This document shows, piece after piece, positions 31,181 through 41,883 of a stretch of DNA of 45,710 nucleotides (positions are counted from its first letter, which is position 1; every line of letters begins with the position of its first letter). The stretch covers positions 1 to 45,710 of the forward strand of contig JABCPU010000500.1 in assembly GCA_016800925.1 (NCBI GenBank). Reading direction: 5' to 3'. Under the pieces are notes generated by a model that saw nothing but the letters and a program-made list of their open reading frames with translations, was not told the origin of the DNA and did no database searches. The DNA comes from Suillus spraguei (lineage: Eukaryota; Basidiomycota; Agaricomycetes; Boletales; Suillaceae). A program made the translations under genes and the position numbers.

Positions 31181-32508
31181 ATGACTTTAACACTGTCCAA
31201 CGATTCCACTGTGCACAATCCTCCCCCTTTTCCTCCTGAACTTTGGATTAAGATATTTAGCCTCGCCACCGGTGCTCCTGGTCTGCTAAGTTATGATGGT
31301 CCAACCCTATCTGATCTTCCGCGTCCCCTCGTCAAAGAGCACGAGCATAAACTATTGAAGGAGTCTCTTATCACAAAGAGGAATATCATTCTTGTCTGCA
31401 GAAAATGGCACGCTCTTGCCACCAAGTTCCTCTATAGGAGTGTTCTGGTCACTCGCCCGGCCACCCTATCTTCTTTGCTTCTCGCTCTCGGCAGTGAATC
31501 TTCTGGACCAGGTCGCTCCGTTCACGTAGGGTGGTGGACGAGACGACTTGATATCTTGATACAGGATGACCATTGTGAAGCATCTGATTACGCCCTCCTA
31601 GCCAATATCATTCGACGGTTCCCAAACTTGGCGATCGTCAATTTGTCCATAATCATGCTTCCCAATAATGATTCGTGGCTCCAGAATTTACCCGAATCAG
31701 TATCATGGCGTTAGCTGAATCTTGCGGTCCATCATTGCGCGTATTTGATTGTTCCGAGTCCATTTTACGTCCCTGCAGTATGTATTAGCCTAGCCTTATT
31801 ACACACACGACATTTGCTAATACTTTCTAGAGAGGATCTGATGAAGTTGATGGCTGCATCACCAAATCTGAACGTGCTCCGCTGCCCAATTTGTTCGCCC
31901 AGTGCAGGGGACAAGTCTCCTTCTGCCAGACTCGACGTGCCCGTCATGACCAAGCTGCAGTCGGTGTCACTCATGTCGGTTTTTTTGCGGGATTACCTGC
32001 CAGACGATAGAGACGCCAACCACTTCCCGGCTCTCCGAAAACTTGCTTACGACTGCATCCCTCCTCCATTCCTTGATCATACTTGGAAAAAATTTGTGAG
32101 GTTGAACTGCGCCAATGTTACTACTGTATACCTCGACTATTCACTTCAAGCCGACTGTCTTCAAAAAGAGCTGGATTTGCTCAGTGAATGTTGCTTGTCT
32201 TTGAACGACCTCGTCGTTTATATCCGTTCATGGCGGAGATCAGCCCAAATCTCACTCTCCCTCCCTCCGTTTCATATCTGGGACTACATTCCAAGTTACG
32301 CAAGGCACTCGCGTTCCATTTCAAACAATTATTTGCCGCTCTTCGTACTATATCAGGTTCGAAGCTCAAGACTGTTCGATTGTTGCACGCGGATACCGTG
32401 GAAGATTTACATGAGAACCATCAGGCTCTGATGGAGAGTGAACTCGCTGATAGCACTTGTATTACATTCCGGATCGAAGACAACGAGGGTCACCTTCTAA
32501 TTGCTTGA
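31181..32508 (+). pseudogene. F-box protein, two frameshifts
   Basis: The start MTLTLSNDS leads into an F-box (PPFPPELWIKIFSLA ... RNIILVCRKWHALATKFLYRSV). A leucine-rich segment follows (DYALLANIIRRFPNLAIVNL, then MALAESCGPSLRVFD). The intron is 31778-31830 (GTATGT to TTCTAG). Next come LMKLMAASPNLNVLRCPIC and the C-terminal part (PPSVSYLGLHSKLRKAL, then LKTVRLLHADTVEDLH), stopping at 32508. Frames change near 31697 and near 32235, each by one base. F-box proteins recruit targets to SCF ubiquitin ligases, and large decaying F-box families are usual in Agaricomycetes. A second F-box gene lies 0.7 kb downstream on the same strand. Confidence 0.75.
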
Positions 32509-32940
32509 TACATGGTCATGGGTACAGCATAACGCATGTGGTTCAGATATTGGTGTATTCTTAGGTGAAAATATCTTTATTCACGCCATATATCGGTTCA
32601 CTCATGCTCCTGATCCTTAGGGATCTATTTAGACTCGTCATGTATTCGTGATCTGTATCCAATACATGTACACTACTGCAAATATTCCCTTGCGTTGCTC
32701 CCGGTATCCGTCGGGAACGCCCCGATAACTCATCGCCTGAGGCTGAAGGCCTGACCCATCAACTACATCTGAAAACGTCTTTTCGCCAACAATAGACTTT
32801 GTTTAAGCGCCAGTCATATCGTATTACTTACTAAGGAACGAGTGCCACATATCTACCGTGGAACGTTTGATCCCGCACTCCCATCGATCGAGCTGATCCT
32901 CACTATAGTCACCCATATAGTCGCTCACCACACGCATTTG
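32509..32940. other. intergenic, no feature seen
   Basis: Downstream flank of the F-box gene. No coding, repeat or RNA signal is recognised. Confidence 0.6.
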
Positions 32941-32941
32941 A

Positions 32942-33127
32942 ATGGCTGATGTGTCGGATGATCGCAGATCTGTTGCTGACCAAATCGATATTCTGAGGAA
33001 ACCTTCCCAGATGAGTTGAAGGCACTCGCCAGAGAGAACGCGCTGAGGGTTGAACGTAACCGCAGGCGTGCCGAGAGACGTGCCAATGCCGTCGACTCAG
33101 CAGCTGTATCTGACGACGACCACTGAT
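32942..33127 (+). pseudogene. short coding relic, charged helix
   Basis: Frames read ADVSDDRRSVADQIDI, then, after a shift near 32995, FPDELKALARENALRVERNR and RRRAERRANAVDSAA, ending in DDDH and a stop at 33127. The composition is that of an alpha-helical, Arg/Glu-rich exon. It may be a leftover 5' exon of the following F-box gene or of another gene. No family assigned. Confidence 0.35.
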
Positions 33128-33200
33128 TGAGGCGCCCTCTCGAGCTACTTCTCCTGTCAACGAAACTCCACCTTCCGTTGATCCATCTCCATCTTTGACC

Positions 33201-34815
33201 ATGCACCTGGCCTTGCAAAACTTTGATATAATATGCACAATTTGCTTATATGTACACCACAAATCACTTCCTGCCCTTGCATCTACATGCCGCATCTTTG
33301 AGCGCCCGGCGCTTGATGTCCTGTGGAGAATCTGCAGTCTGTGGAGCCTCTTGTCAAATGTCTACCAAGTGACCTGTTTGGCACTGAGCCAGGTCGTATG
33401 TTAGGTCTATCAAGTGACCTGTTTGGCAATGAGCAAGCCGTATGGTAGGTTCCCGATTTTATATAATCATCCGCTTCTGGCTGAGTTCACATGTGCAGGT
33501 ATTAGTGAAACCTCTCGATACCAGGACATGAGGTATTTTTTGCAAATACACATCTCGCGTGCACTCTATCACACAATCAGATCGCTCGGCAGTTATTGAG
33601 CCCCTCGGTTCGCTAATGCTGTCTTTTTCTTCGGCACCTGCGTCCTTGTTTCCAAACCTTCGCAGATTAAAATGGCATACTGATGGAACACACTGCGCTG
33701 CAGAGTTCTTGCGTATGGCCTTTGTACCCACCTTGTTGTCCTTGGACATGCAATTTTCTTCAGCTTCCTCCAAATTTCTCTCAGTTCTTTCATCTCTTGG
33801 GCTTGTGTCCTCAACTCCAGATACTGAATATGCGGTTTCCGTCTGCAACCCATGACTTGCTTCGTAAAACCTCACCCTTCGTGCACAATCCATTCCCAGC
33901 TCCACCGTCTTGAGGGATTATTTGTATGGGACCTAGGAGACCAAGGCAACAAACACCTTATGCAGCTGCAAACGCTGCAGACACTGTGGTTGGACTTGAA
34001 AACATCATCAGCTTGGGAAAGACAGTCGCTTTTAGCGCGATTCCCCGGCTTTCACGGTTTGGATTCTTTGGTCCTTTCATCGATAACCTCGAGCATGCCT
34101 CGAACTTTCTGAGTTCGCTTCAGGTTATCGACAGCGAGAACATTGGAATCCGCTACACTGGTGGCCCCTCCGCAAGTTCATCCACGACGCTATCCCAGTT
34201 CTTCACTATCCTCGGGGAGACATGCGACCACGACAATCTATATCATTCAGTCTCCTTCAATCCACAAAAGTCAGTACAAACCCGGACATCTTCAAGCCAT
34301 TGTATGCATGCCACAATTTAACTCGGTTGCTTGTTGAGCACAGCTGGAACATCTCTATGGCTGATGAGGACCTCTGCCAGCTGGTGAGAGGCTGGCCTAA
34401 GCTCCAAGTGCTCAACATCAGCCGATTTCTTGCCATCGACGAAACCACGATACCTACATTCCACGGGCTCATCAGTTTACTTCGCTCTGCCCTGCTCTTA
34501 CTTCGCTCACTCTTGTCATCAATACCACTGAACTGGACGGTATAGATCTCAAAACCCCCGGTGGCGGGATTTTCAACGACCATCTTGAGAAACTCGCTCT
34601 CACCAATTCGCCCATGACATCTCCGCTAAACGTAGCTTTAATTCTCAGTGGTCTCTTCCCCAACCTGCTCAAAGTTGATCTTGATTGTTGGATTTAGCCC
34701 CAAAGAATCTATTACCCCAGAAGCAGTTAGCGGTCCAAATTGAACAATGGGAGGCGGTCAATCTCTTTCTTCTCGGCTTCGGTGTCGTAAGGAAGAGATG
34801 TACAGAAACACGATG
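33201..34815 (+). pseudogene. second F-box/LRR protein, many frameshifts
   Basis: It begins with an F-box-like segment (HLALQNFDIICTICLYVHHK, LPALASTCRIFERPALDVLW). Leucine-rich blocks follow in changing frames: LFPNLRRLKWHTDGTH, FVPTLLSLDMQFSSASSKFL, LCPQLQILNMRFPSATHDLL, LEGLFVWDLGDQGNKHL, ACHNLTRLLVEHSWN, GWPKLQVLNISRF and LALTNSPMTSPLNVALILS. The last recognisable piece is WEAVNLFLLGFGVV near 34747-34800. At least five frame changes and internal stops show decay. Same family type and strand as the preceding gene, so probably an old tandem duplicate. Confidence 0.7.
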
Positions 34816-35294
34816 ATGTTGTCATATATAGGCTACGCTTGCGAGTATCACATTGTACACTTTCAGCTATGCCTGGATTTACGCAGCACCTGCAATATAT
34901 ATCATGTCATGCACTTAGATTTCGCTTTAATACAAAGTACATACTCGCAAAGCCAGTTGCCAAAATGCTGCTCGCACGGGTTCTGTGATCTCTCTCTCTA
35001 AATATGCAAATGACTGTAAGTGTCATAATAACACTCAGCATACATATGCAACTTGCTAAAATACAGTCGTGCAGATGGAGTCCGAACTTCTATGAAGTCT
35101 CCAAGCGCTCGTATGTGACACAGAAATAACGCCGCACCAGGTCACCCGAACTGCCGTGACCATATTCGTGGATGGGGGTGTGATATGATAAAAATGCAAA
35201 TTATGATATGTGTTGGGTATCACTGCGTGGATGTGACCAATGTTCTAGATGAAGGGGCCGTAACAATATGCGTGCAGATTCGTGGCCATGAAGG
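34816..35294. other. intergenic, no feature seen
   Basis: AT-rich interval between the F-box pseudogene and the converging minus-strand gene. No recognisable content. Confidence 0.6.
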
Positions 35295-36145
35295 CTAGAT
35301 CTTGAGTTCCCGGAACCCGCGCACGTCAAGCCGCCCAGTGCCATTCTTCTGCCATTTCTCATCGTCAGCCGCTTTGGAAGCTTTCTTGAATTTCCCACCA
35401 GGAATGACTATCTTTCCTGCGCTCATATACGCAGTGCGTGACTTTGGAAACCCGAGAGCCTTACGCTGGCGTCGAGTAAAGGGCTTCTGCGTTTCAGGAG
35501 GCGGCGTGTCACATGCGGGAGGGGTACTGGAAAGCGGAGGCGGCAGATGATGAACAGCTGGATTCTGCGGAGGAGTTTGGGTGTCGAGCCATCCATATCA
35601 TCATCTGCCCTGACTTGACTGAAGGGTGTGCGAGAGGGCGATTGCCGTGAGTTTTGCGTTCGCGTCAGATGTCGACGACTCGTCGAAGGAACGCTTAGGT
35701 GACCGATGAGCTCTAATGCTCGATGTGAAAGATTGATGGGGCCGGTCGACTGACCGGGGACGGGAAGTAGCGAGTCCACCTCGATATTCAAGGAATTACC
35801 GGCTTTGCTCCGAAAGACTACTAGTTTCTTCTTGGCAGGCGAAGCGGCAGGCGGTACCGGCTATTGGTGGATGCAGGGGAATGGACACGAGAAAATCGAG
35901 GTTACTGATATTCTTGAGCGAGTCTACCATAGGAATTACTGCGTGAGTGATGTTAGAACGATAAGTGTCTGTTGCATCAGATGAAAGCTTAAATGAATTT
36001 TCGATCCGTTGAAGGATCATCTACGGAAGAGTTGCGCAGGAACACCAATCGGAAGTTGGATTAGAACTTCGGCGAGCTTGCTGTATGCTGCACGGAAGGA
36101 AATCTTCTCGCCTGCTTGGGCTTCTCCAGCCGTGGAAATGAAGGC
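35295..36145 (-). pseudogene. unrecognised gene with conserved basic C-terminus, frameshifted
   Basis: Coding blocks from 36145 downward: EAQAGEKISFRAAYSKLAEV with LIQLPIGVPAQLFRR; ILQRIENSFKLSSDATDTYR with NITHAVIPMVDSLKN; a likely intron; SPAKKKLVVFRSKAGNSLNI and GPINLSHRALELIGHL. The C-terminus is TRRQRKALGFPKSR, SAGKIVIPGGKFKKASKA, NGTGRLDVRGFRELKI with stop at 35295. The ending is very sharp and looks conserved. The blocks lie in different frames, with apparent one-base shifts near 36013, 35860 and 35590. A possible 5' exon lies at 36761-36660 (MSISALDALDNLSTDFANTL). Helical N-terminus plus basic C-terminus suggests a nuclear structural protein, but I do not recognise it. Confidence 0.5.
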
Positions 36146-36470
36146 GCTTTATTAATGAAGAAAAAACCAACGCGATTGACGAAACTTTGATCTTTAATTT
36201 GCAGGGCAAGTGTCTACCTTCTGGAAAAAAACTGCTCTGGTGCAATAAGCAGGTTACGAAATTTTCCTTTAGACACACGCTGCACAAAAGACACTCAGGA
36301 GAATAGGTGAGAAGTACCTCGCGCCCTATCTTTTGAGTGTCTTGTCGTGAGGAGTGTCGTGATTAATTGTCATGGAACAAATACCATATTCCTCGAATTC
36401 CTTGACCTGTAATCCAGAAGCACATATTTCACGTAACGAGAGTGATATTCAAATATTCAGTGTACATGAT

Positions 36471-36610
36471 CTTTTCAGAGGTGTAACTGTGATCGTCATC
36501 TTGTCGGGGGAGAGAAGCAATGGTAAAATCATGCGGAGTATCTTGCCGGAGCCCGTTACAGCTCGAAGGATCACAAGTCTTCTTGCAAGCAAAGATACAA
36601 GAGCCTTGAG
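36471..36610 (-). pseudogene. RecQ-like helicase fragment
   Basis: The minus strand reads LKALVSLLARRLVILRAVTG, then SGKILRMILPLLLSPDKMT, then ITVTPLK. This matches the helicase motif I region (normally GTGSGKT, here VTGSGKI) followed by a motif Ia-like segment, as in RecQ-type P-loop proteins that are multicopy in Agaricomycetes. Only about 47 codons remain. The Walker A Thr is changed to Ile, so it is inactive. Confidence 0.55.
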
Positions 36611-37096
36611 TTGAAAAACAATAACTTCGGATGTTTGGTGCCTTTCGAAACAAAATCAGGGTGCACAAAAGTTCGAGTACTTGTAGGAGCTGTATCGTTG
36701 GAAGCGTATTCGCAAAGTCCGTTGAAAGGTTGTCGAGAGCATCCAAGGCAGATATGGACATGGGTAATACAGAACGGATGTTGAAAACTCAATGATTTGG
36801 GTTGGTCGTTCCGTAGGATGCAGCTGAACGTTTAGTAGTAACTTTTCAAACTCCGTGCTTCGCCTGCTCCGAAACCGTCCAGTGGACTGGTGGTAATAAC
36901 TGAAACTAAATACAAATTCAAGTGAGTCTACTCCCGCAAATGATCTCTTGGTCATCAGATACTAACTCTCACAAATCTACATAGATGCTTTTAGTCTTCG
37001 TTAGCCTGGGTCGTCATTGTGTGTCATCGATGATGACCAAGGTCGGAGGTCAGGTGGTGATTGCGCACAGCGCTGAATTCTCGCGGTATAGCCAAT

Positions 37097-37102
37097 TATA
37101 AG
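37097..37102 (+). promoter_or_regulatory. TATA-like box of oxygenase copy B
   Basis: TATAAG in CCAATTATAAGGGTCGCC has a CCAAT motif directly before it. The equivalent position in copy A is TATAAA. Confidence 0.5.
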
Positions 37103-37273
37103 GGTCGCCTTCGAGTTCCCACCATTCTTATTCTTCAAAGCATTCTATAGTCCCTCTGTCCCCACTTAAAGTTGGTTTATCCACTCTCATTCGTATTACC
37201 ATTCTAACATCTCATTACAGTGCCTGCAAGTACTCTTCCTCCTTTCCCGAACGATGTTCGAACACATCCACTC

Positions 37274-38659
37274 ATGATCATTGATTATGAGCTCATCAAG
37301 GCTGGAGATGTAGAGGAAGTAAATCGACTATGGGATGCAGCGACAACTATCGGATTCTGGTAGTACGTCACATGTAATTGTTTTGTTGAATCGGCCCTAA
37401 TTCTAAAAACAGTTTAAAGAACCACGGCGCAGATCAAGAAGCCAGTGACATGTTTGATATGGGAGCTGAGACGATGGCCCTGCCTCTCGAAGAACGTATG
37501 AAGTTCGAGCAAGGAGACGACGGCCAATCCTTCGGGTTCGTTTTGATTTAGCTCACTCACGAACGCCTCTCATCGTCAAGTTAACTGGATTAGATACAAG
37601 AAAGCAGGAGCTAATGCGATTGATGCAACCGGTAGAATTCCGGTCTTATTTACTAAGCAGTAGACTGACACAAATGCAGGCACCTTGGACGCTGTCGAAT
37701 TCATAAACGTCTCTAAAGATGATGCTCTGGCGTATCCGCAGGTCATTCACCGTACCTACCCATCAACCGTAAATGCTCGCATGGAAAACACGATTGTACC
37801 ATTTATCCGCAAGGGTCTCGAGGTGACATATGTTGTACTGAACATATTCAACGACAAACTTGGACTGCCTAAAGGAACCTTGGAGAGATTGCATGACATG
37901 GAGGAGTACAGTTGTAGCGAGACGAGATGCATTCGTAGTCCTCCTACACAAGACAGAGAAGCGATGAAAAACTCTGCAATAGGTGCCCATACTGATTTCG
38001 GCAGTTTGGTGGGTAACTGGACGCATGAACCCTGTTTTTTAATCAAATAATATCAGAGCTTCTTGCACAATCGCCTCGGTGGACTCCAAGTACTCCCTCC
38101 GGGTCACGAGGAGTGGTCCTACATTCGAGTGAGTACGAGTTTCATGCTTGCATATACGTGCAACAGACGCTGAACTACTAACAGCCCATTCCTGGACACG
38201 CAGTTTGTAATATTGGAGATGCGTTGTCTCTTTTCAGTGGAGGCATCCTGCAATCCAACATACACCGTGTTGTGTGCGTGCTTCAGTACCTGAATTTTCA
38301 GCCTTACTGATTCGTCGAATGACCATGGACAGTACACCTCCCGGTATGCAGGCTGAATACGAGCGATGGTCCTTGGTTTTTTTTACCCGTCCGGGAAATT
38401 CAAAACTCCTCCGGGCTCTTGTTGAATCCAGTCATATTATTGCAGAAGCGGTAAAGAAGCGACCCGACAAGAGCTTTGAGACTGGTTCTACAGCTGTGGA
38501 GTGGTTCGCGAGAAGAATCAAGAATCAGAGAATTCGTAACAGAGCGGTAGGTACTCCTTCGGTGTTGCAGTGGATGTGATTATGAATGCTGGAATATCAC
38601 AGGGACCAGAAACGTGGGCCGCAAGCCGAGGGACAGAGCATACTCCAACGGCCACCTGA
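37274..38659 (+). CDS. 2-oxoglutarate/Fe(II) oxygenase, isopenicillin-N-synthase-like, copy B
   Basis: Exons are 37274-37362, 37413-37535, 37594-37631, 37680-38008, 38057-38128, 38185-38273, 38333-38546 and 38603-38659. All introns match copy A. The copy-A start codon is GTG here (37220-37222), so I use the next in-frame Met at 37274, where copy A has Leu. That gives 336 residues, missing about 18 N-terminal residues before HPLMIIDYELI. Exon 4 is 3 nt shorter than in copy A, in frame. The iron ligands (GAHTDFGSL, QSNIHRVV) and the Arg-Trp-Ser motif are intact. The enzyme core looks functional. The start could also lie in an upstream exon, because TTACAG|TG precedes the old start position. Confidence 0.75.
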
Positions 38660-39264
38660 GCTACGAATGGTCTGTCCTGGTCGATAGCCAATTTGATTAT
38701 CTGAAGTATGGTCATCACCAGTGACCGTGCCTAACTCAGACAAAGGTGGTCAGACCTCTGACATGATATTGCAGGAGAAATGTGCTTGTATCGAGGTTTG
38801 GTGGGGTGTATGTTGTAGGATTTGTAGACTATCGTGTACGTAGTACCAATGAAAGAAATTGCTTGACTAGTAGTAAAGAGGATTTTTGAATCAGTAGCGG
38901 CTAGAAAACAAGACATACCCAGCCCAGGTGAGCGAGCAAGGCCAAATGTTCGAAAATTTATGGAACGAAACATAAATTGCATGTCTCTGAGGTTCACTTC
39001 GAGTGGACTCGCTGGTCCAATATTTTTAGGCACGGTGATTGAGATGATACCACTTAACTCAACCACACAGCCTCTCCCAATTACATCTGGACTATACCAC
39101 ATGTCCGCCGTATTGAACACTGTATATTTAGGAAGAATTTTCGGTAACTGTCGAAGTTAGATCTAAACTTAGCTAGGTTTGCGCGGGAGGTTTTCCCCGA
39201 TGCTCATACGCCGTAGATCAGTATCGAGATCTCAACATACGAAGCTGCGCATTCTGATCACACC

Positions 39265-39410
39265 TGCGATGCGCGCATGATAATCGTACACGCGGCAGTG
39301 GAGCAATTGAAATGCAGCTCGAATTGGTATAACACGGGAATTAATGATGAGGCGAGTCGAAGAAACACTCACGTGAGTCACAATCCATGCGCCAATCATA
39401 ATTTCCTACC
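39265..39410. repeat. direct repeat, copy 1
   Basis: Shares with copy 2 (39835-39990) the order CAATTRAAATG, TCGAATTGGTATAAC / TCAAATTGGTATAAC, AAGAAACAC, CACGTGAGTC and a conserved CCAATC. Divergence is moderate, with small indels. Confidence 0.6.
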
Positions 39411-39834
39411 AATGAAATTATTATTATTCAATTTGTCAAAAATTGAAAATCGGGAAACAGCACTGATTAAGTTAAAAGAAAGACAGACTAATAGTGATGA
39501 CATGGTCTCACTGTAATCGAACCCATGGAAAGAAAGACAATCTTCGACAGAGCAGAAGTCCCTTTTTGTGCGGATGAAGACTGGTTGCTTGTCAAATCAT
39601 CAGATATCAAGCAAACTTCGGTACCGTTTGCTTAATGGTAGGAGGAGAAAGCTTTGCCATGAATGGAATCAAAGGATAAGGTTTAGTAGCGAGCATCGTT
39701 AAGTGTGTGTCAATGGCAGCCTGAAGTAAGAGGGTGCGACAGCGGCGTAGAATTATTTGAGATAGGCTAAAACACAAAACTCTCGCAGAAGAACTGGTGA
39801 TGACATCTGCTTTTTGACGTTTGGCATGCTGGCG

Positions 39835-39990
39835 ATGTTACAGTCGTACGTGTGGGCAATTAAAATGTTGCTCAAATTGGTATAACCTAGTGTACACAGA
39901 CAATGATATTGATGACGTGACTCGTCAAAGAAACACGCACAGGCACACGTGAGTCGCATTCAAATTCATCCATGCACTTCCCGCCAATCG
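39835..39990. repeat. direct repeat, copy 2
   Basis: Second copy of the 39265-39410 sequence, about 570 bp downstream in the same orientation. It ends just before the stop of the acidic tail region. Confidence 0.6.
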
Positions 39991-40003
39991 TATTACCACT
40001 GGT

Positions 40004-40588
40004 CTAACAGGATCCGTCCGACCAGTCACTGTTTGCCCCATTGTCCCCATCATCGTCATAGCCGTTGTCGTTGTCGTTGTCATCGTTGTCGCTCTCATAG
40101 TCGACATCACTCTCATCATCGTCACTACTCTCGATGTCCTCATTACCCTCAACACCCTCACTGCTTTCATTGTCATCATCCTCACTGTCTTCATGTCCTT
40201 CCGAATTGCCTTCCACTCTTTTGTTATCGTTGTCTTCATCGAGGTCCTCTCTTTCAACCCCTGGTCAATTCCAGAGGAGCTGTCGTCGTTGTCGGACCCA
40301 TCTAGGTCAATGACATCATCGTGGTCATCACAGTCACCCCCTTTGCTGTCCTCATCATCCTCGCTGTCACCCTCACTGCCCTGTTGCCCTTCATCATCTT
40401 CATCGTCCTCTTCATCATCCCTGTCTTGGTCCAGACTCTCTCCCCCGGTATCCTGGCTGGTTCCACGGGAGCCGTCGTCATCTGAATCGTCACCTTCATC
40501 ACTATCGCTGTCAGACCAGTACCCAGACCAGTTCCCAGACCAGGTCCCAGGCCAAATCACAGACGATTTCCCAGATGGGTTCCCACTG
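40004..40588 (-). pseudogene. acidic Asp/Glu/Ser-rich tail behind the kinase
   Basis: Directly downstream of the kinase stop, another frame reads TVRSIQTTQFDSGNPSGKSS and a short WSGNWSGYWSD repeat. It then gives a very acidic run (DEGDDSDDDG, RDDEEDDEDDEGQQGSEG, GSDNDDSSSGIDQG). A one-base shift at a G-run near 40262 leads to EDLDEDNDNKRVEGN and more acidic sequence, ending at 40004. The underlying DNA is a GAT/GAC-type repeat. There is no own start codon. It may be a former C-terminal extension of the kinase detached by a frameshift near 40600-40620, or simply trinucleotide repeat DNA. Confidence 0.4.
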
Positions 40589-41883
40589 TCAAACTGTGTC
40601 GTTTGGATGGACCTGACAGTATTGCTGATGTGCAAACTGTACAACTTCTCCAATTGATGGTCGACTGGCGCGGGGCAACCAACATCGCTGTATGAACTCC
40701 CAGTGCACAGGTGCAATTTGCGAGTCCTTGGGAGGGTCTGGTTTCTTTCCTCTGATGACGTGTCCCAACACCACATTATCCTTCTTTATGTCGTAGTAGG
40801 GTACCTTGCAAGTCAATACCTGGAGTATTCGTAAGGTGAACAAAGGTTTTCCAGCCGAGAACTCAAGTTAATTACCTGCAAGATCATGCTGCCAAATGAG
40901 TAGATGTCTAATTCAGCACTGTGCGACATCGATGCATCATCTTCTTCATCGCCGTCGGTTATGCCATATATTTCTGCAGCTGCCCATCGGATATTTCCTT
41001 TCACGGAGCTCGTGGGATATGAAGTACCAACAAACTCTTCGATCATAGTCGAGAGACCAAAATCAGTGATGCATGCCCGGCCATTGTCATAAATCAAGAC
41101 ATTTGACTAGAGAATCAGGACATCAGCAATGAGAGGACGCTCTGTATGTCACCACACACCCCTGTCAGATCACCATGGACAATCGATCTGCTATGGACTG
41201 ACCCTTGTTAGCATTTGAAAAATCAGGTGGAGTGAAGGATAACTTACGATATTGCAACCCTAGGGCAATGTCAGTCAACTGACGTCCATCAAAAAGTCAA
41301 CAAGTGTCCGGAATGCTCGTGAATATGGGCTTACAAGGGTAAACTTGTCTTCAAGTGTTAATGTGTCTTCTTGGCGCTCCAGAAAGTTCGTCAAAGCTCC
41401 TTCACCAGCCCATGGGCAAACCATTGCGAGATAGGGTCCAAAGTCTGTTGCCACTCCCCAGAGTGGAAGAATACTATTGTGTTTGAGACGGCCCCAAACT
41501 TTCAGCTCGCGACGAATTCTCTATGCCAATTTTATTATGAAACTACAAAGTATTATTGAAAAGGACATTACCTTGCTATTCTTCTGCATCAAGACCTCGT
41601 TATCGGACTGTAAAGCACGGATGGTCTTCACTGCTACCTTGGTTATATTCAGAAAAATACACGATGAAGCGCACAGGCTCTTACCTGGACAATCCCATCT
41701 GGTTTCACTAAGATCACATTTATAGATGTCCCCATAGGCTCCACAAGTTACAGGATACTGCGATCTGTTCTGGAGTTCCTTGGTAAGATCTTGCAGCAAG
41801 CCTGATGAAGAATGTGCTGATTGTTGCCAGCTAGTTTCACTAGTGAGTTGATCTGTTGTTGTTATCTCCAAAGGAGACGACAT
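40589..41883 (-). CDS. tyrosine-kinase-like (TKL) protein kinase (7 exons)
   Basis: Exons are 41883-41685, 41633-41572, 41520-41335, 41278-41248, 41197-41160, 41106-40876 and 40819-40589. The 978 nt give 325 residues with no break. Kinase motifs: glycine loop TCGAYGDIYK, VAIK-type lysine in PAVKTIRA, ELKVWGRLKH, hinge CPWAGEGALTNFL, catalytic loop HGDLTGSNVL (HGD for HRD, usual in fungal TKL kinases), metal-binding TDFGLS, and WAAAEIYG where APE is expected. The C-lobe is LDIYSFGSMILQVLTCKVPY and RPSIGEVV. Substrates are unknown. The lysine, catalytic Asp and DFG are present, so activity is plausible despite AAE. Confidence 0.85.

Larger units (their letters stand above)
36896..38975 (+). repeat. 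segmental duplication, copy B (uninterrupted)
   Basis: Direct repeat of 25838-26031 plus 28692-30610. It covers an upstream block with GATGATGACCAAGGTCGGAG, the core promoter (AATTATAAGGGTCGCC), the whole gene and about 310 bp of 3' flank. It preserves the arrangement before the 2.65-kb insertion in copy A. Confidence 0.85.
38976..40003. other. intergenic with a ~150-bp direct repeat
   Basis: No gene is supported. It holds the repeat pair at 39265-39410 and 39835-39990. A minus-strand frame at 39120-38731 overlaps the duplicated 3' flank and has no recognised domain. Confidence 0.5.

Noticed and set aside
38731..39120. Minus-strand frame of 129 residues downstream of oxygenase copy B
   Set aside because: It spans the border of the segmental duplication. 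The matching flank of copy A does not keep the N-terminal half, and no domain is recognised.
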